64,000 nt of DNA from Tetraselmis striata. Its lineage: Eukaryota; Chlorophyta; Chlorodendrophyceae; Chlorodendrales; Chlorodendraceae. Positions 23,189-34,886 of this stretch are shown here, piece after piece. The stretch is from NCBI GenBank assembly GCA_006384855.1, contig VCJN01002241.1:42198-106197 (forward strand). Direction: 5' to 3'. Position 1 is the first letter of the stretch. Every line of letters begins with the position of its first letter. The position numbers were made by a program, and so were the translations under genes. The notes under the pieces were generated by a model. That model ran no database searches, was not told where the DNA came from, and worked only from the letters and a program-made list of their open reading frames with translations.

Positions 23189-23210
23189 GTCACATCTGAA
23201 TCTCACAGTG
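23189..23210 (-). repeat. Internal copy of the right terminal repeat
   Basis: Same 22 bp as 25,771-25,792. It marks the join between the two duplicated right-end blocks. Confidence 0.85.
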
Positions 23211-23770
23211 CGTGTAACACTTGCACTTTGCGCGTACTGCTGGGTTACATCCAGGCGGTGTCACACTATGCAACCGGAAAGGCTGCGTTGCTACTGCAAA
23301 CGATGCTACGCCTCACTCGGTAGCAACCGCTGCCCCGCCCATCCCACAGCCGCTGCCCCCCCCCCCCCCCCCCCCCTCGCGCACCGTCCTGCGACCTCGC
23401 GTGGATCCCCGCCACCAGCAGCTTGCACTTGCACTTTGCGCGTACTGCTGGGTTACATCCAGGCAGCGTCACACTATGCAACCGGAAAGGCTGCGTTGCT
23501 ACTGCAAACGATGCGACGCCTCACTCTGTAGCAACCGCTGCCGCGCCTATCCCACAGCCGCTGCCCCCCCCCCCCCCCCCCCCCCTCGCGCACCGTCCTG
23601 CGACCTCGCGTGGATCCCCGCCACCAGCAGCTTGCACTTGCACTTTGCGCGTACTGCTGGGTTACATCCAGGCGGCGTCACACTATGCAACCGGAAAGGC
23701 TGCGTTGCTACTGCAAACGATGCCACGCCTCACTCGGTAGCAACCGCTGCCCCGCCCATCCCACTCGCCT
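23211..23770 (+). repeat. Three ~200-bp repeat units with poly-C cores
   Basis: Units start at about 23,211, 23,426 and 23,630. They are the same as the two units at 19,778-20,100. The last runs directly into minisatellite B after CATCCCACTCG, whereas in block A the same junction is followed by about 600 bp of other sequence. Confidence 0.75.
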
Positions 23771-25210
23771 TGGCGCCGCGCTGCCCCGGCCGCCGCGCCT
23801 TGGCGCCGCGCTGCCCCGGCCGCCGCGCCTTGGCGCCGCGCTGCCCCGGCCGCCGCGCCTTGGCGCCGCGCTCCCCCGGCCGCCGCGCGTTGGCGCCGCG
23901 CTGCCCCGGCCGCCGCGCCTTGGCGCCGCGCTGCCCCGGCCGCCGCGCCTTGGCGCCGCGCTCCCCCGGCCGCCGCGCCTTGGCGCCGCGCTGCCCCGGC
24001 CGCCGCGCCTTGGCGCCGCGCTCCCCCGGCCGCCGCGCCTTGGCGCCGCGCTCCCCCGGCCGCCGCGCCTTGGCGCCGCGCTGCCCCGGTCGCCGCGCCT
24101 TGGCGCCGCGCTGCCCCGGCCGCCGCGCCTTGGCGCCGCGCTGGGTATCGAGTCCTCCCCTCCCTGGTGAGCGCGTCCACCTGCGCCTTGCGCTCGGGGC
24201 CGTCCTCCTCCGTCACCACATTCTGCAACCCCCACCGCGTGACGAACCACGCAGCTCCTTGCATGCGCTTGTACATGTGCCCAAGCACCGCCTGGGGACG
24301 CGAAGCTCCTTCTCGGTCATGATCGCCTTCACCCGGGCCTCCTCGAGCAGCGGACCGGCGTTAAGAATGGAAAACGTTTCCATGTGGTTCAAGCAGTCCT
24401 CCATGACCCAGCCGGGCTGCACCGTCACCTTGCCTGACCCTGCAGTCATGGAGGGGAATGCCGTCACGCCCACGCCCACGCACGCCCACGCCCGGGGGGG
24501 GGGGGGGGTGTTTACAGATTCTTGGACACTGCAAACGAAGGGCGCAACCCGCGTTCAAAGTTGCTGGGTATCGGGACTAAAGCCTGGCGCCGGTCTTCCT
24601 GCTTCATAGCTCGGAATCCAATGTGGCCCTGCACGGTGACAAATTTCCTCCAGAAGTCCCTTCCCAAGCCAAAAAAAAACAGGTGGAACGGCGCGAGGGG
24701 GAAGGGCCTCCAACACCCACTCGGTAACGACGACGGTTATCACGCCGTAGTGCCATACTCCCCGGAACTTCTTGGCGATGACCTTCATGTAGAAGTCACC
24801 GGGATCGCCTTTCCGTATCACGCCCTCATCGGCAGCTTCCACGTCCGCCGGCGGCCACGCAGGCGCGTCGATGTCCACACCGTCTTCGCCAACGGGGTCC
24901 TCCCCCACACCCATCACATCGTCCTCCGAGACCGGCGCCGGCGGGCCGTTTCCGACGGCTGCAGCTACTCCTGCTGCCGCCCCTGCCGCTGTTGCTGCTA
25001 CTGCTGCCGCCCTGCTGCTGCTGCTTGTAATAAGGCGGCCTTGCGGTGCAACTTAGCCGCACGCTTCAACGAGTGGCTACAGTTCGGGTATTTCCGGAAG
25101 TGCCGCTCTCGCGCCGTCCTTTCACTACTGCCCGTCACGATGCCGTGGCAGTGCTTGCATGTGTACACGCCATTCTTCGACACACTCGACATCCATCCCT
25201 CTCCCGGCAT
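23683..25210 (-). pseudogene. BED-finger plus Tudor-like element gene, copy B
   Basis: Duplicate of copy A. The finger is at about 25,100-25,210 (CKHC, then a changed linker). Here the linker runs in frame into VIAKKFRGVWHYGVIT, so the indel of copy A is absent. About 375 bp corresponding to 21,700-22,080 are deleted, joining VTEWVLE to a later exon out of context. The intron with poly-C (about 24,495), the GWVMEDCLNHMETF exon and the repeat tail are present. The two copies carry different breaks, so each reports part of the ancestral gene. Confidence 0.5.
23772..24143 (-). repeat. 30-bp GC minisatellite B, ~12 units
   Basis: Same unit as minisatellite A but about two repeats shorter, with a different order of TGCCCC and TCCCCC variants. 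Array length has therefore changed since the duplication. Confidence 0.85.
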
Positions 25211-25770
25211 GCCTGCTGCCGCGCGCGCGCGGGGGGGGGGGGGGGGGGGGGGGTTGAGAGTTGGGGTGGATGTAGCCCACCACCGGCAGGCAACACAGAT
25301 GCGAGTGCGCGGCTGTCCGCGCTTGGTTCAGCGGTGAGCGGCGGTGACCGCCAGGCGACCCCGTACTTCATTCGCGTGCTGGGGCGTTACACAATCATCA
25401 GCAGTTAGGGCGGCTGCATTAAAACGCGCACCTACGAACATCACCTACCGCCTACCACCTACCGTACCACCTACATCCGCCCACACCTCCGCCCGCCGTG
25501 CCGCACACCGCCGCACACCGCGGCGATGTGCAGCGATGTGCAGCGAGTACTTGCAGCCGCCTGTACTTAGCCCGGGTACTCCGCGTCGGCGGGCGACACG
25601 CGAGCCCGCGTGCGCATATCAATTTGATGAAATTATGGAAACGAGAAATTCATATAGTACTTTACAGGTCGCGCGCGATAGTCGTCGCTACTGGGTATGA
25701 AATCCACGTCCCTCGTCCGTCCCGTATCGTCCCCGTATGTCGTCGTTCGTCACCAGTAGGGCACATTTAC

Positions 25771-25792
25771 GTCACATCTGAATCTCACAGTG
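25771..25792 (-). repeat. Right terminal inverted repeat (22 bp)
   Basis: Perfect reverse complement of 15,263-15,284, followed by TTT. Confidence 0.85.
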
Positions 25793-27217
25793 TTTGCATA
25801 CACTGGATTACAAGCAAAGGCTCCATGGCCCGTGGCCCCATGGCTTGGGCACCGAGGCGAGGATACGCGCGGATTTCTATGTGCAAAGACTTATGTGGAC
25901 TGGTGTAGGTAAGTGGACCTGCTGTAGTCATCAGCAGGTAAGCGCGACGGTTATTATTACGCGGAATTATTACGGAATCTAAAACGAATACATTGTCGAT
26001 CTATATTATAATCTATGCGAAACCGTTCCGAAAGTCGGCGACAGACTCGCGCACAGACTCACCTCGTAATTTTTGGATTACCCGGGCTAGTTGAAAAAAT
26101 TCACGGAACTCACCTCGTAATTTTAAATATGGTAGGATGCTGATCCGGGGCGAACTTTTCTGTACTTTAACACCTGTCTGCTGACCAGGTGCTGACCATC
26201 AAAAAAATTAAGGATTAGGCGGCGCGGGCGCAGTCGTGCTGGTGCTGACGTCATCTTGACCAGCCTCATCAATCAGTCATCATCATACCACGTGATGGCA
26301 TGTCGGGAACTATCGAAGTAGCCCATCTGTCCATCTGCGCATCACCCGCCACCCGCGGCTTATTCATGTAGCGACTATATATTTCGCCACTTCGCCAGCT
26401 GCGCTCTGGATTCTCGGTCATATTCTTCTGCGTTGTGTTTTCACAGTTCAAATATGGCGCGACCTGCGTCCCAAGTCACGGATGGATGGTGGTAGTGGTG
26501 TCAGCACACCATCACCTGCTTATCCTTACCAGGTACAGACAGGTACCGCAGGGTTCCCGCCAAATAGTCGCTATATCCAGCTCCGCGTGCGTGCTGACAC
26601 CGCGTCCGCGTGATGATGCTGCCCGGCCGCTACTAAAGTACTGTATGCTCATTTGAAGTTATCTTCCATCGCGGCAGCAGAACCAACGCGCGATGGTATC
26701 GTCGTAACTTAAAACGGATAAATTCAGAATACCATGTGTCATAGCAAACGGGCCCAACTACATGCTGGATGATGACATGAAATTTGCCGCAGGCGGACTA
26801 CGGGTACAGGCCGATAATATTTCGGCGGTGGCTATCAACAGACCTCCAGGAGCAGTGTACTCCTGGGGCTACTGCCCTACGATATTCCGGTACGGTACCT
26901 GTACGTACTCGTACTTTCGTACAACGGCGCGGTGTATTATATACCTGTAATAAAGAGCGCATTATACAGTAGCTAGCACCGTAATGCTGGACTGCTGGTA
27001 CCCGTTCCTGCATAGTCATACTTGCTGCTGCTGGCGCTTATTGCCTGCTGCATAATATTCGGCCCTGCTGTGCCGGCGACTCTCTGCTCCCCTCCCCTCG
27101 CTGCAGTTCTACGCACGGCTCTCTCCGGCCCGTCAAAGCTCACTGCCGCACCAGACCACACCACGACTTATCGCAACAGACAGTTGGGATCATCACCAAC
27201 TCCACTGCATATTCGAT
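25793..27217. other. Intergenic region before the DnaJ gene
   Basis: No gene was seen. A CACCTCGTAATTTT motif is repeated at about 26,061 and 26,110. A SINE-like tail (CCGGGGCGAACTTTT) lies at about 26,144 and a GTAC-rich tract at 26,884-26,915. The promoter of the DnaJ gene must lie near the right end, but no TATA box was evident. Confidence 0.4.
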
Positions 27218-28839
27218 ATGCACACCGCGATATCTGTTCGTGGACGCCCCGGCCTGCAGGCGCACGTGGTCCTCACGCTCCCGGCGGCGGTTCGCGCGAG
27301 TCGTCCGACAGCGGCCGTAGCGTCTTTGTCGCGCCTGCCGCCGAACCTGCCCTACCGCCTCGCCAGCGCGCCGATGGTGGTTGCGGAGACGACGGCGACT
27401 CCAAGCAGCTCACGCCACGGGGCGACCCTGCAGAATAAGGCCTTCCCCGGACGGCGCTCCAGCGGTGGCGAGCGAACTAGAGCGACAACCCGCACCCAGG
27501 TAAGCTTTTGGCCGCGCGTGCTATGTTCCCTGGCGTACGTCGTACGGTACGACCTATGTACGGCCTTCAAAGATAGCCGCCAGGTAGGTGTACTGGCTAT
27601 GCCAGACCTACGGCTGCAGTTGGCGCAAGAGGTCAAGTGCTGGGCGGCTTCGGCCGATGACCCGGGGCGAACTTTATATGCACCGAGTAAGGGGTTGTAG
27701 TTTTCGGCGGGGCTGCCCTTGACTTTTGCTCGGTAGGTTTGGAGACAACTCTTGCGGCCTTGTCTAGGACGCGCGAGAGAAGTTGTTTGCGAAGTGACCC
27801 GGCCAGAGCGACGTCGACATCGTGAACGCAGTCCGCAAGCCGTGCTCTGAACATCCACCAAGCAAGCGCTGCCCGTTGTCCTGCGGCGTTATCTGACGGT
27901 TCGCTGTCACGCTTGACAGGCTAGCAACGGCAGCGCGTGGGAGACCCTCGGGTTGAAGGCAAACGCCAACACGGCACAGATAAAGAAGGCTTACCGCAAA
28001 CTTGTCATGCTGTGAGTACACCTCTGCCGTTCGTGCCGATCGATTTCCGAGGCTAATTATTACTCTTTTATTTGTCGATTCTGCAGAGTGCCTGTTTGAA
28101 ATCGAATTATGCAGCGACTGCCTGCTCTGCCATAAGTAATGCCAGCTCATCTATATTCGATTATATCTATGCATGACCTATGCGCTCTTATCACGCCTTG
28201 CTTGCCGCTTGTTTACAGATAAGCACCTGCCCCACCACTGGCTGACACATTTTGTGACTGTTTGGGCCACGCAGCTACCACCCCGATGTCGCAGAGGAAG
28301 GCAACACAGAGGAAAAGTTCCAGCAGATTCACGAGGCATACCTCATCCTGCAGGGCAAGCTGGACGGGCAAACCGCCTCAAGTGGCGACAAGGCGTGGGA
28401 CTTTCATGACTGGTACTGGAATTTTGCTGCAAAGCACCGCAAACGCGGAGCTGGCGGGCATGTGGATGGCGGCTTTGCGCAGCGCTCGGAAGGGCAGCAG
28501 GCGGTGACGCGTGCCAAAGTGTCGCAGCAGCTGCAGCACCTCAAGGCACGCGCCAGGTGCCGCTCCAGCAATGGTTCTTCCCAGCCCGAGGCTGTCGCGC
28601 CACCGGAGGTGCATCCTGCGTGGGTTGCCGTCTCAGCCTCCCACGACATTCCTACAGCGGGGCGTTCCAGGGGCACCCAGGAGCCCTGCCAGGAAAAATC
28701 AGGCCAGGAGTCAGCGCCAGAGCCTCAGCCGCGCCCCCACTCTCATCATCGCCCTGCTGGCATCGGCAGGGGTCACCTCGCGGCCCAGCTGTCTGGCCTA
28801 CGGCGCAAGTCACAGATGCGGGACAGGGTGGCGGCTTGA
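27218..28839 (+). CDS. J-domain (DnaJ-like) protein, probably organelle-targeted
   Basis: Exons 27,218-27,499, 27,920-28,011 and 28,275-28,839 join in phase through GTAAGC/ACAG and GTGAGT/GCAG introns and give 312 residues. The first ~94 residues are Arg/Ala/Ser-rich with few acidic residues, like a plastid or mitochondrial transit peptide. The J domain follows: WETLGLKANANTAQIKKAYR, then HPD at 127-129, split by intron 2. J proteins stimulate Hsp70 ATPase through HPD. After the J domain comes an aromatic patch (WDFHDWYWNF) seen in some plant and algal DnaJ-like proteins, then a polar tail. No Cys-rich zinc domain is present. Intron 1 carries a repeat at 27,595-27,682. The start ATG is the first in the exon and is not otherwise proven. 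Confidence 0.8.
27595..27682 (+). repeat. SINE-body fragment inside intron 1 of the DnaJ gene
   Basis: About 88 bp starting GGCTATGCCAGACCTACG match the minus strand of 53,372-53,462 with a handful of differences. The tRNA-like head found there is missing here. Confidence 0.7.
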
Positions 28840-30136
28840 GCGACAGGGCTAGCTCCCCGCGCAGTGTACAATAGTTAGTCACCGTATATGCAAATCAGCA
28901 TGTGCCATGGGTAGGTGTACAAACATGAGTGTCATTTTGCGCATCATGTACATGTAGACAAACAGCGCCCTCTGTAGCCATACAATAAGATCCAAATAGC
29001 TAGTACGATGAATGTCCTTTGCGTGGATCACAGCAAACTATTTTGTAAGGATTCTCAGTATTTTTGATTCTCTACATACTGCTCTGCGTAGCAACATTTC
29101 TGCAGGCTGGGAAGAGCCCTGTTACCAGCATGCTGCCCTCGCTGTCAAACATTTATCTGCATATCCTCTTTAGCACCAGACAGCACTGTCATTTTGGGCT
29201 GTGCAGCTAGCGGGTATAGCCGTGGAATTCCTATTTGACAAAATACTGCGTACGTACCTGTTCTCCTCTATTGGTCTGCCCTTGGTGCCCCGCAGCAAAA
29301 AAATCTAAGTATGCATGGAGACCTCCCAAAATTTGCTCAGCATTCATGACACGATCATTTTGAAAGGTGCGGTATCAGCTTGATGAGCACTGGTATCAAC
29401 GCACCCATATGGACCTTTATTATTTGCCTCAAATTGGGCTTTCTAGTATATACCTAATATTCGCCAGTTCCGCGATGGTAGATTTGATCTCTTGCAGGCA
29501 AGGCAGGTGGTTAATTTCAGTGTAATTATAACCACGTCGATGAATAGGCGGGAGATGTAAAGCAATTCCCTGTTAGTTTGAGTACTGTGGCTTTTCGCCT
29601 GGTACGGCGCAGCCAGGTGAGCCAAGGAACCACCCTTATCCACTCCTGGTGATACTGTACGCAAGTCACAGAAGATGTCGGTGCCTACCTCATTGGTGCA
29701 CAGTCCTTAGGCTTGCCTCGCTCCATGCAGTCTCAGAAATTTTCAAGCACTGCTGCTGCTCGGCGCAATGACTGTGAAGAATGAGCAACAGCGCTTGCCG
29801 CTCAGACTCACTATGTGGGCTGTCTGCAGGTTTCTCTCCAAAAGAGTGCCACTGATACTCAATAAATATGTCTAGAAAGCCCCCCCCCCCCCCCCCCCCC
29901 AACGACCCCCTCCTTTTTGCGTCCTTCTTGACTCCCCCCAGGGTGGATGTTGAGGGGGTGACTCAAAGAGAACTACCCGGTCATTACATCTGGCCACATC
30001 CATGCAGATAACTCACTGAATGAGAGCTTTTCTGTCTTCACGCAGCAAACTAGGGGGGTGTTGTTGCAGGCCACCTGGTATAAGGCTGCCGGGCCAATAT
30101 TGTGTTAAAAAATGCTGGCATGTGCCGATAGCTGCC
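28840..30136. other. Intergenic, no gene seen
   Basis: About 1.3 kb between the DnaJ stop and the DUF493 stop, the more AT-rich part of the island. A poly-C run lies at about 29,880-29,900. It must hold the 3' UTRs of both convergent genes. The green-algal TGTAA signal was not found close to either stop. Confidence 0.45.
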
Positions 30137-31358
30137 TTACATCACCCACTTGAGGCGCGAGTCCTGCTTCATGCTTGTGAAAATGGACAGGACCTGGGCC
30201 ATGCGAGCGACGTGCTCAGCGGCGCGTAGATGAGGCTGGAAGCATGCATCAGACATAAAACCTTTGGGGCTGAGCTGGAACGAGGTGGAAGTACATGCAT
30301 GAAACGGGGGAATGGGCACGAGCACGCACCTGCTCGGGTGTCTTGATGATGACCGGGCCAATCTGCACAGAGATGTACTTGCCCTTGCTGGACGGGCGGA
30401 TGTTCACACTCTCAGGGTGAATCTTCGTGCCGATGACCTCCTCCACGCTCTGCACCATTGCTTCCCGGAAGCTGTCATCGGCTAGGCCAACGCACTTAAA
30501 GCTCCGCTGGCAGGGGTACTCATTCACCTGTGCGCATGGGCACAAATGCATGTCACACATTACAGAGGGGTTGCATGCACCCCTGCAGGTTAGCCAATCA
30601 CGCCCTGCTAACGCACGGCACGCCTACCTTCCCGTCAAGCTCCAGCCATTTCTCGACAGTGTCGTCGCCGCCAAGCACAACATTGTTAGTCGCAGGCGTC
30701 CGCCCTGCAGCCTTTGATATCTCTGCAAGGGAGCATCAGAGGAAAGGCGCGTCAGTACACAGTGTGTTGTCTTCCTGAATCTGCTCAACACTCTTACAGA
30801 CAGTGAGCTGCAAGGTGAATTCCAGGATGAGACCCCTGCAGGGGGACCAACATGGGCAGTCACTTACGGCCAAGCGACTGCAAAAGTGCGTCCTTGTCAC
30901 TGGGCTCTTCCCCAGGTTTTCCGCTGGCGGCACAACGCACCAGCGGGCGCGCCCGCACATGACTGCGTGCGGCCCCACACCGAGAAGCTGCCATTGGCCT
31001 TGCCAGACCTGTGCATTGGCAGAATGCAAGGGATGGGGTCGGGCTGAGGACTCATGTACTCCATGTGCTGCTGACTGTGCCACCCATGTTATGCTGGCGC
31101 TGTCACACTGCAAAGCTTTTAACAATCTACCCCCCCCCCCCCCCCCCCCCCCCCCTTGCCCCCATGCAGCCCTGTAGTAGTCCTGCAAGCTGACAGCACA
31201 GAGACCCGCAAAGCCACGCGTTTCACTCAGTACGGCACAGTGGCCACTCACCTCCGCAGACTGAAGCAATCATCATGGGCGTTCGTCTTGTCTGGGCCAG
31301 TTGGCACAGGCGCCGTTTGGTTATATCTGCAGTAGGTAGAGCATCCAAGCCGGGTCAT
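30137..31358 (-). CDS. DUF493 (YbeD-like) family protein
   Basis: Exons on the minus strand are 31,358-31,252, 30,923-30,868, 30,722-30,628, 30,527-30,330 and 30,193-30,137, all GT-AG and in phase, giving 170 residues. The C-terminal ~85 residues match the DUF493/UPF0250 fold: CVGLADDSFREAMVQ, RPSSKGKYISVQI, then TPEQVLSIF and RLKWVM at the very end. This is a small ferredoxin-like regulatory domain, found in bacteria and as plastid proteins in plants. The biochemical role is unsettled. The N-terminal part is Pro/Glu-rich. The first exon may start further upstream at 31,463 in the same frame, and an alternative acceptor near 30,971 would add 16 residues. A TATA box and a 5'-UTR donor lie upstream. 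Confidence 0.8.
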
Positions 31359-31506
31359 CAGGATAGGAAAAGAAGCACAGGGAAACAGCTGAAAAAAAAC
31401 GTCAAGAGCCTCCCACGCGGAACGCGAGTGGGTTAAAGGGCGCCTGCGTCTGCCTGGAGACATGCGGCGAGGGCAGCAGCACCCCGCTATATCAGGTGCA
31501 GACTGA

Positions 31507-31512
31507 ACTTAC
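31507..31512 (-). promoter_or_regulatory. Probable 5'-UTR splice donor of the DUF493 gene
   Basis: GTAAGT on the minus strand between the TATA box and the first coding exon. A TTTTTTTTCAG acceptor lies close to 31,385, which would place the start ATG at 31,358. Confidence 0.4.
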
Positions 31513-31706
31513 CCCTGCGAACACTGTAAAAAATCCCTGCTCAACTTCAGACCGCAGGCACAGGGCAAGCACAACTACTCCTTACGCGCCGGCGAGCTAG
31601 ACGAAGCGACACAGCGCACAGCAGCAGCCCATCGCACCGCCGCGGCAGCCGGCGCCGCCGCGGCGCTCTGTGCCGCTGCTGCTGCTGCTGATGGCGGGCG
31701 CGAGAT

Positions 31707-31714
31707 ATTTTATA
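31707..31714 (-). promoter_or_regulatory. TATA box for the DUF493 gene
   Basis: TATAAAAT on the minus strand, about 350 bp upstream of the coding start. The divergent phosphatase-inhibitor gene starts at 32,051, so the stretch between serves both promoters. Confidence 0.5.
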
Positions 31715-32050
31715 TCGGCGGCTGCCGGAACCGAGTGCAGTACCAGTACCTGGGTGCCGCAAACATTAATACGATGAGTACCCAGGTAGCGCAGTATTTT
31801 GTACCAAGTTAATAGGGTTTCACAATTTTAGGGTCGGGCCCGCCAGATTTCCGCCCGCTAGCGCTACAAGAACGGTATACGCCCGCCGGGCATTCAGCAG
31901 GTTCCAGGCGGCCGGCGTTGCTACCGGCAAGTGACCCTGCCTCCCCTTCCTACCACACAGCGTGCGCCGACCTCTTCCCACTGTGCTATCTAGGGGCTCC
32001 CGGCCGGCTGGCGCTTGGAAATTGGACGCTGCCTGTGCCCACTGGGCCCT

Positions 32051-33767
32051 ATGTCCAGCACTCCTCGCAGCAAGTCAGCCGGGCGAATGCGCGTCAGCAC
32101 CCTCCGGGAGGAAGAAATGGGGGACGACGACCTAGGCTCGCCAAAGAAGAAAGTCTGTGTGGTGTGGGACGAGGACAATCTCATCACGAATGAGGGCATC
32201 AAGGCGGACCTAAACTGCCAAAAAATAGACGAGCCAGACACCCCCTTCGTGCGCTCCCCCTTGCGTGAGACGGACAGCAGCGACGATGAGCAAGGTGAGG
32301 GGCTTCGCCAACCTCGCCCCCTCCTGCTTTACAACCTCGGCCGCGGGGGATACGGGGAAGGGTAGAGGGAAGGGGGATTGCAGGAAACGGAAAGAGCTAG
32401 CTGGGCGAGGCTGGGCAAGCATAGTGGGCAAAAGTCCCTGCGCTGCGGCACCCTCACCCACAACTACTCCCGCACTGCTACAGCCACAGCCCCAGCCACA
32501 GCCACAGCCCCAGCCACAGTCGCTATGAGAGTACGACTCGCTACTCCACCCACCAGGCATGATTAGCTATACGGCTGTATGCAGCCTGTTGCTTCGTCCC
32601 CCTGGCGTAAGCAAGCATCCGGGGTTTGGCTACAAGTCACCTTGACCCCCCCCCCCCCCTCCCTTTCCTGCGCGCTTTGCTGCCACTTCCCCCAACAGAT
32701 CCGCCAGCTGCTCTCCTGATTGAAGACCCAAATGCGAAGGAGAAGGTGTGCTGCCATTATTCTGTAAGGGACTTGGTTGCCTGGTTGACCCTGGATCATG
32801 TGAGCACCGGGCACTGTGTTTGTGGAGTAAATGGCGGTGATGGTGCAGCATGGATGTAGTGAAAAGCAGCGCCACTGCAGGTTGAAATCATCCTCCCCCC
32901 CCCCCCCCCCCCCCCCCCCCCCCTTCTCCCCTATTGTCCCCCCTCTCCTTTACTTGTATCCCCTCCCTTTGGCAGCTGATTCAGTCACAGAACGGGACAG
33001 GAGCCAGGTTTGCGGAGGATGCCTCCACGTCCGGCTCGCCCGCGGCGGCGAAGCCAAAATCAGCAATGCGTGCCGATGCTAAGTTTGCTGGGACTGCCGG
33101 GGACGGCACTGGGAGCAGGTGGGCGCATCCTGCGTCTACGTAGTTGCTGTGATGAGTCTGAACAAAGCGGCAGGGTCGAGTTGCCCGCTTCCCACCATGC
33201 CCGCTGTGGTGCGAACAGCGGCAAACACACAGATGCATTGTTGGACATGGGGGCGGGCGTGCTCTTGGACGACGAGGCTGTGGATCTGGAGGCAGCAAGA
33301 CAGAAGATACTGCGCGATCGGCGTATGTCCAATGGCGAGCCGTGCGACCTGCCGCAGGAAATTATGACCAGCGACCTCCCGAAGATGATGGTGCGACTCC
33401 AACATCATCGCCTCCCTCCCCACCAGCTGCGGCACTGCCTGGGCAGGAAGGTTGGGAGAGCAGCCGTTGCTGACGCCGCCGGCGTTGTCTCCCATGTAGA
33501 GCCATGCAATGATGGATGCCAAGCGAAAGCAGCACTACAACATGAGGGACGCACTCCGTAGGTGAGACAAAGCGCTGTTTGCGCAATTTCCCGAGTTTCT
33601 GCCGGCAGGATTCTTGGGCACAAGTCGTCAGCAGCGGGATACTGCCAGGAAACAAGGGTTTCTACCCTGAGTCGTGCATGTGCCCCTTAATTGCGCCGGT
33701 GTTGCACAGGGGGCGCGAGCTGATCGAGGAGGAGGATGAAGAGGATAACGAGGGCGGCGCCATGTGA
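32051..33767 (+). CDS. Protein phosphatase inhibitor 2 (PP1 regulator)
   Basis: Six exons (32,051-32,294; 32,699-32,745; 32,976-33,118; 33,219-33,390; 33,500-33,561; 33,710-33,767) join in phase to 241 residues. Family marks are all present: KKKVCVVWDEDNL at 32-44 (the RVxF-like PP1 contact), KIDEPDTPF at 58-66 (its Thr64 matches the GSK3-phosphorylated Thr of animal inhibitor 2) and QHYNM at 213-217, the helix that covers the PP1 active site. The C-terminus is acidic. Inhibitor 2 binds and restrains PP1 in cytosol and nucleus. HYNM replaces the usual HYNE. Intron 2 contains a 29-base poly-C run. The start is the first ATG followed by family-like sequence. Confidence 0.88.
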
Positions 33768-34218
33768 GGCCATTCAATGGAGACGACCTCCTGGAGCTTG
33801 CTGGCGCCAAGGCGCACGCCGCACCTTACAGGGCAGCTTTTGCATCGTGTATCATACGCTCATATTTGTTTGCATGCTAGATAGCATGGTGGTGTGAGCG
33901 GCGGCAGATAGATGTTCTCTTCGGACAGTAAAGCAAGTGGTTACATTTTCCACTGTTTTTAATGCGAAAGAGTCAGAGTTCTGGTGCCAACATTTTCCAT
34001 ATTGAAGACCACACACACGATTGCTCTGGGGAATGCTAGTCTGATTTCTGGGCGCGGTGACCGCTTGCGCTTTTGCATCAAGGCAGGGCATGCGCACACA
34101 CTGCTAACGCAATGCCCAGCGAGGGATTCCGCACAAGTTTTCTAGGGATTCTGCCCGTGATGGGTGGAAAGTGCTTCTCTGTGTAGAGCCGTTGCAGGGA
34201 GGATTCTATAATTATTGC
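33768..34218. other. Convergent 3' intergenic region
   Basis: Separates the stop of inhibitor 2 from the stop of the minus-strand gene at 34,219. No additional gene was seen. Confidence 0.5.
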
Positions 34219-34886
34219 TCAGTATAGCGCCTTGAGTACTGTCTTCTTCTGGTTCTTCTTTGTCAGCTTGGCAACTCGCGACTCCGTCCGCTCTGTGAAT
34301 GACAGCGCCTTGGAGAGCTTTGCTTTCTGTGCGAAGCCAGCAGGGATGATAGCACTCAGATACGACATCAGAGCGTCAAAAGATGGTGATACGGTGGAAA
34401 ACATGCCAGACTCAGCAGCCGTGTAGCATGATCTGCTACCACCCACCTTGCGCTTCTGCTGGTTCTTGAGCTTCTGCCCGCGCTTATAAAGAGGCACCTC
34501 TACTCCGCCACTGCATGCCAACACAGGCAGGCATGAATCAGAGGGTGCAGGTATGCATCCCTGAGAAGCAACGACCCTGTGACCGCAAGCAGGGTACAGG
34601 GAAAGCAGTTGCAGGGCCCACGTGTTCTTTGGCGCGGTCTTAGCCGCTGCTAGAGGCGCGTCCCCGGTGTCCATTGCCGCTACATGGTTGCGGCGGACGG
34701 CGCAACAGTCAGCCAGCGCATGCACACCCACGAGGTCCGTCTAGATAGACGCTACTCATGCGAGGTGTACTTGGACGATCGAGCTCCGGCCGCACCTGGC
34801 GCAGCAGCCGGTGCCGCTGCCTTACCGCCCTCGACTTCCATGCCCGCCGCCCGCCGCCGCGCCTTCTTCATCGCGCCTTTCGCCAT
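34219..34886 (-). CDS. Small basic protein, probably nucleolar-type
   Basis: Exons 34,886-34,826, 34,679-34,622, 34,510-34,447 and 34,326-34,219 join in phase to 96 residues. The N-terminus is basic (MAKGAMKKARRR), the middle is Ala-rich, and the C-terminal half is highly charged: VPLYKRGQKLKNQQKRKK and RVAKLTKKNQKKTVLKALY. The length and Lys/Arg-rich helices resemble small ribosome-biogenesis or RNA-associated proteins, but I cannot name a family. It is conserved-looking because all four junctions keep phase and no stop occurs. Intron 3 starts GTGGGC rather than GTAAGT. It lies between a phosphatase inhibitor gene and a transposon. Confidence 0.65.

Larger units (their letters stand above)
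15263..25792. mobile_element. 10.5-kb DNA transposon with CACTG termini
   Basis: The left end is CACTGTGAGATTCAGATGTGAC and the right end (25,771-25,792) is its perfect 22-bp reverse complement. TTT occurs on both outer sides (15,260-15,262 and 25,793-25,795), fitting a 3-bp target duplication. CACT(A/G) ends with 2-3 bp duplications are the signature of the EnSpm/CACTA superfamily. A GGTGACGA motif recurs just inside both ends. No complete transposase was recognised. The inside holds a palindromic tandem array, a Cys-rich ORF and a tandem duplication of the right end: 19,778-23,210 and 23,211-25,792, each ending in the terminal repeat. Confidence 0.75.

Noticed and set aside
19778..23770. 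Zinc-finger protein in the ~200-bp repeat units
   Set aside because: The Cys-dense peptide is interrupted by variable poly-C runs, and the repeats also occur beside unrelated sequence. Probably chance.
28840..30136. Further gene between the DnaJ and DUF493 genes
   Set aside because: Frames are short, lack motifs and have no phase-consistent splice sites.
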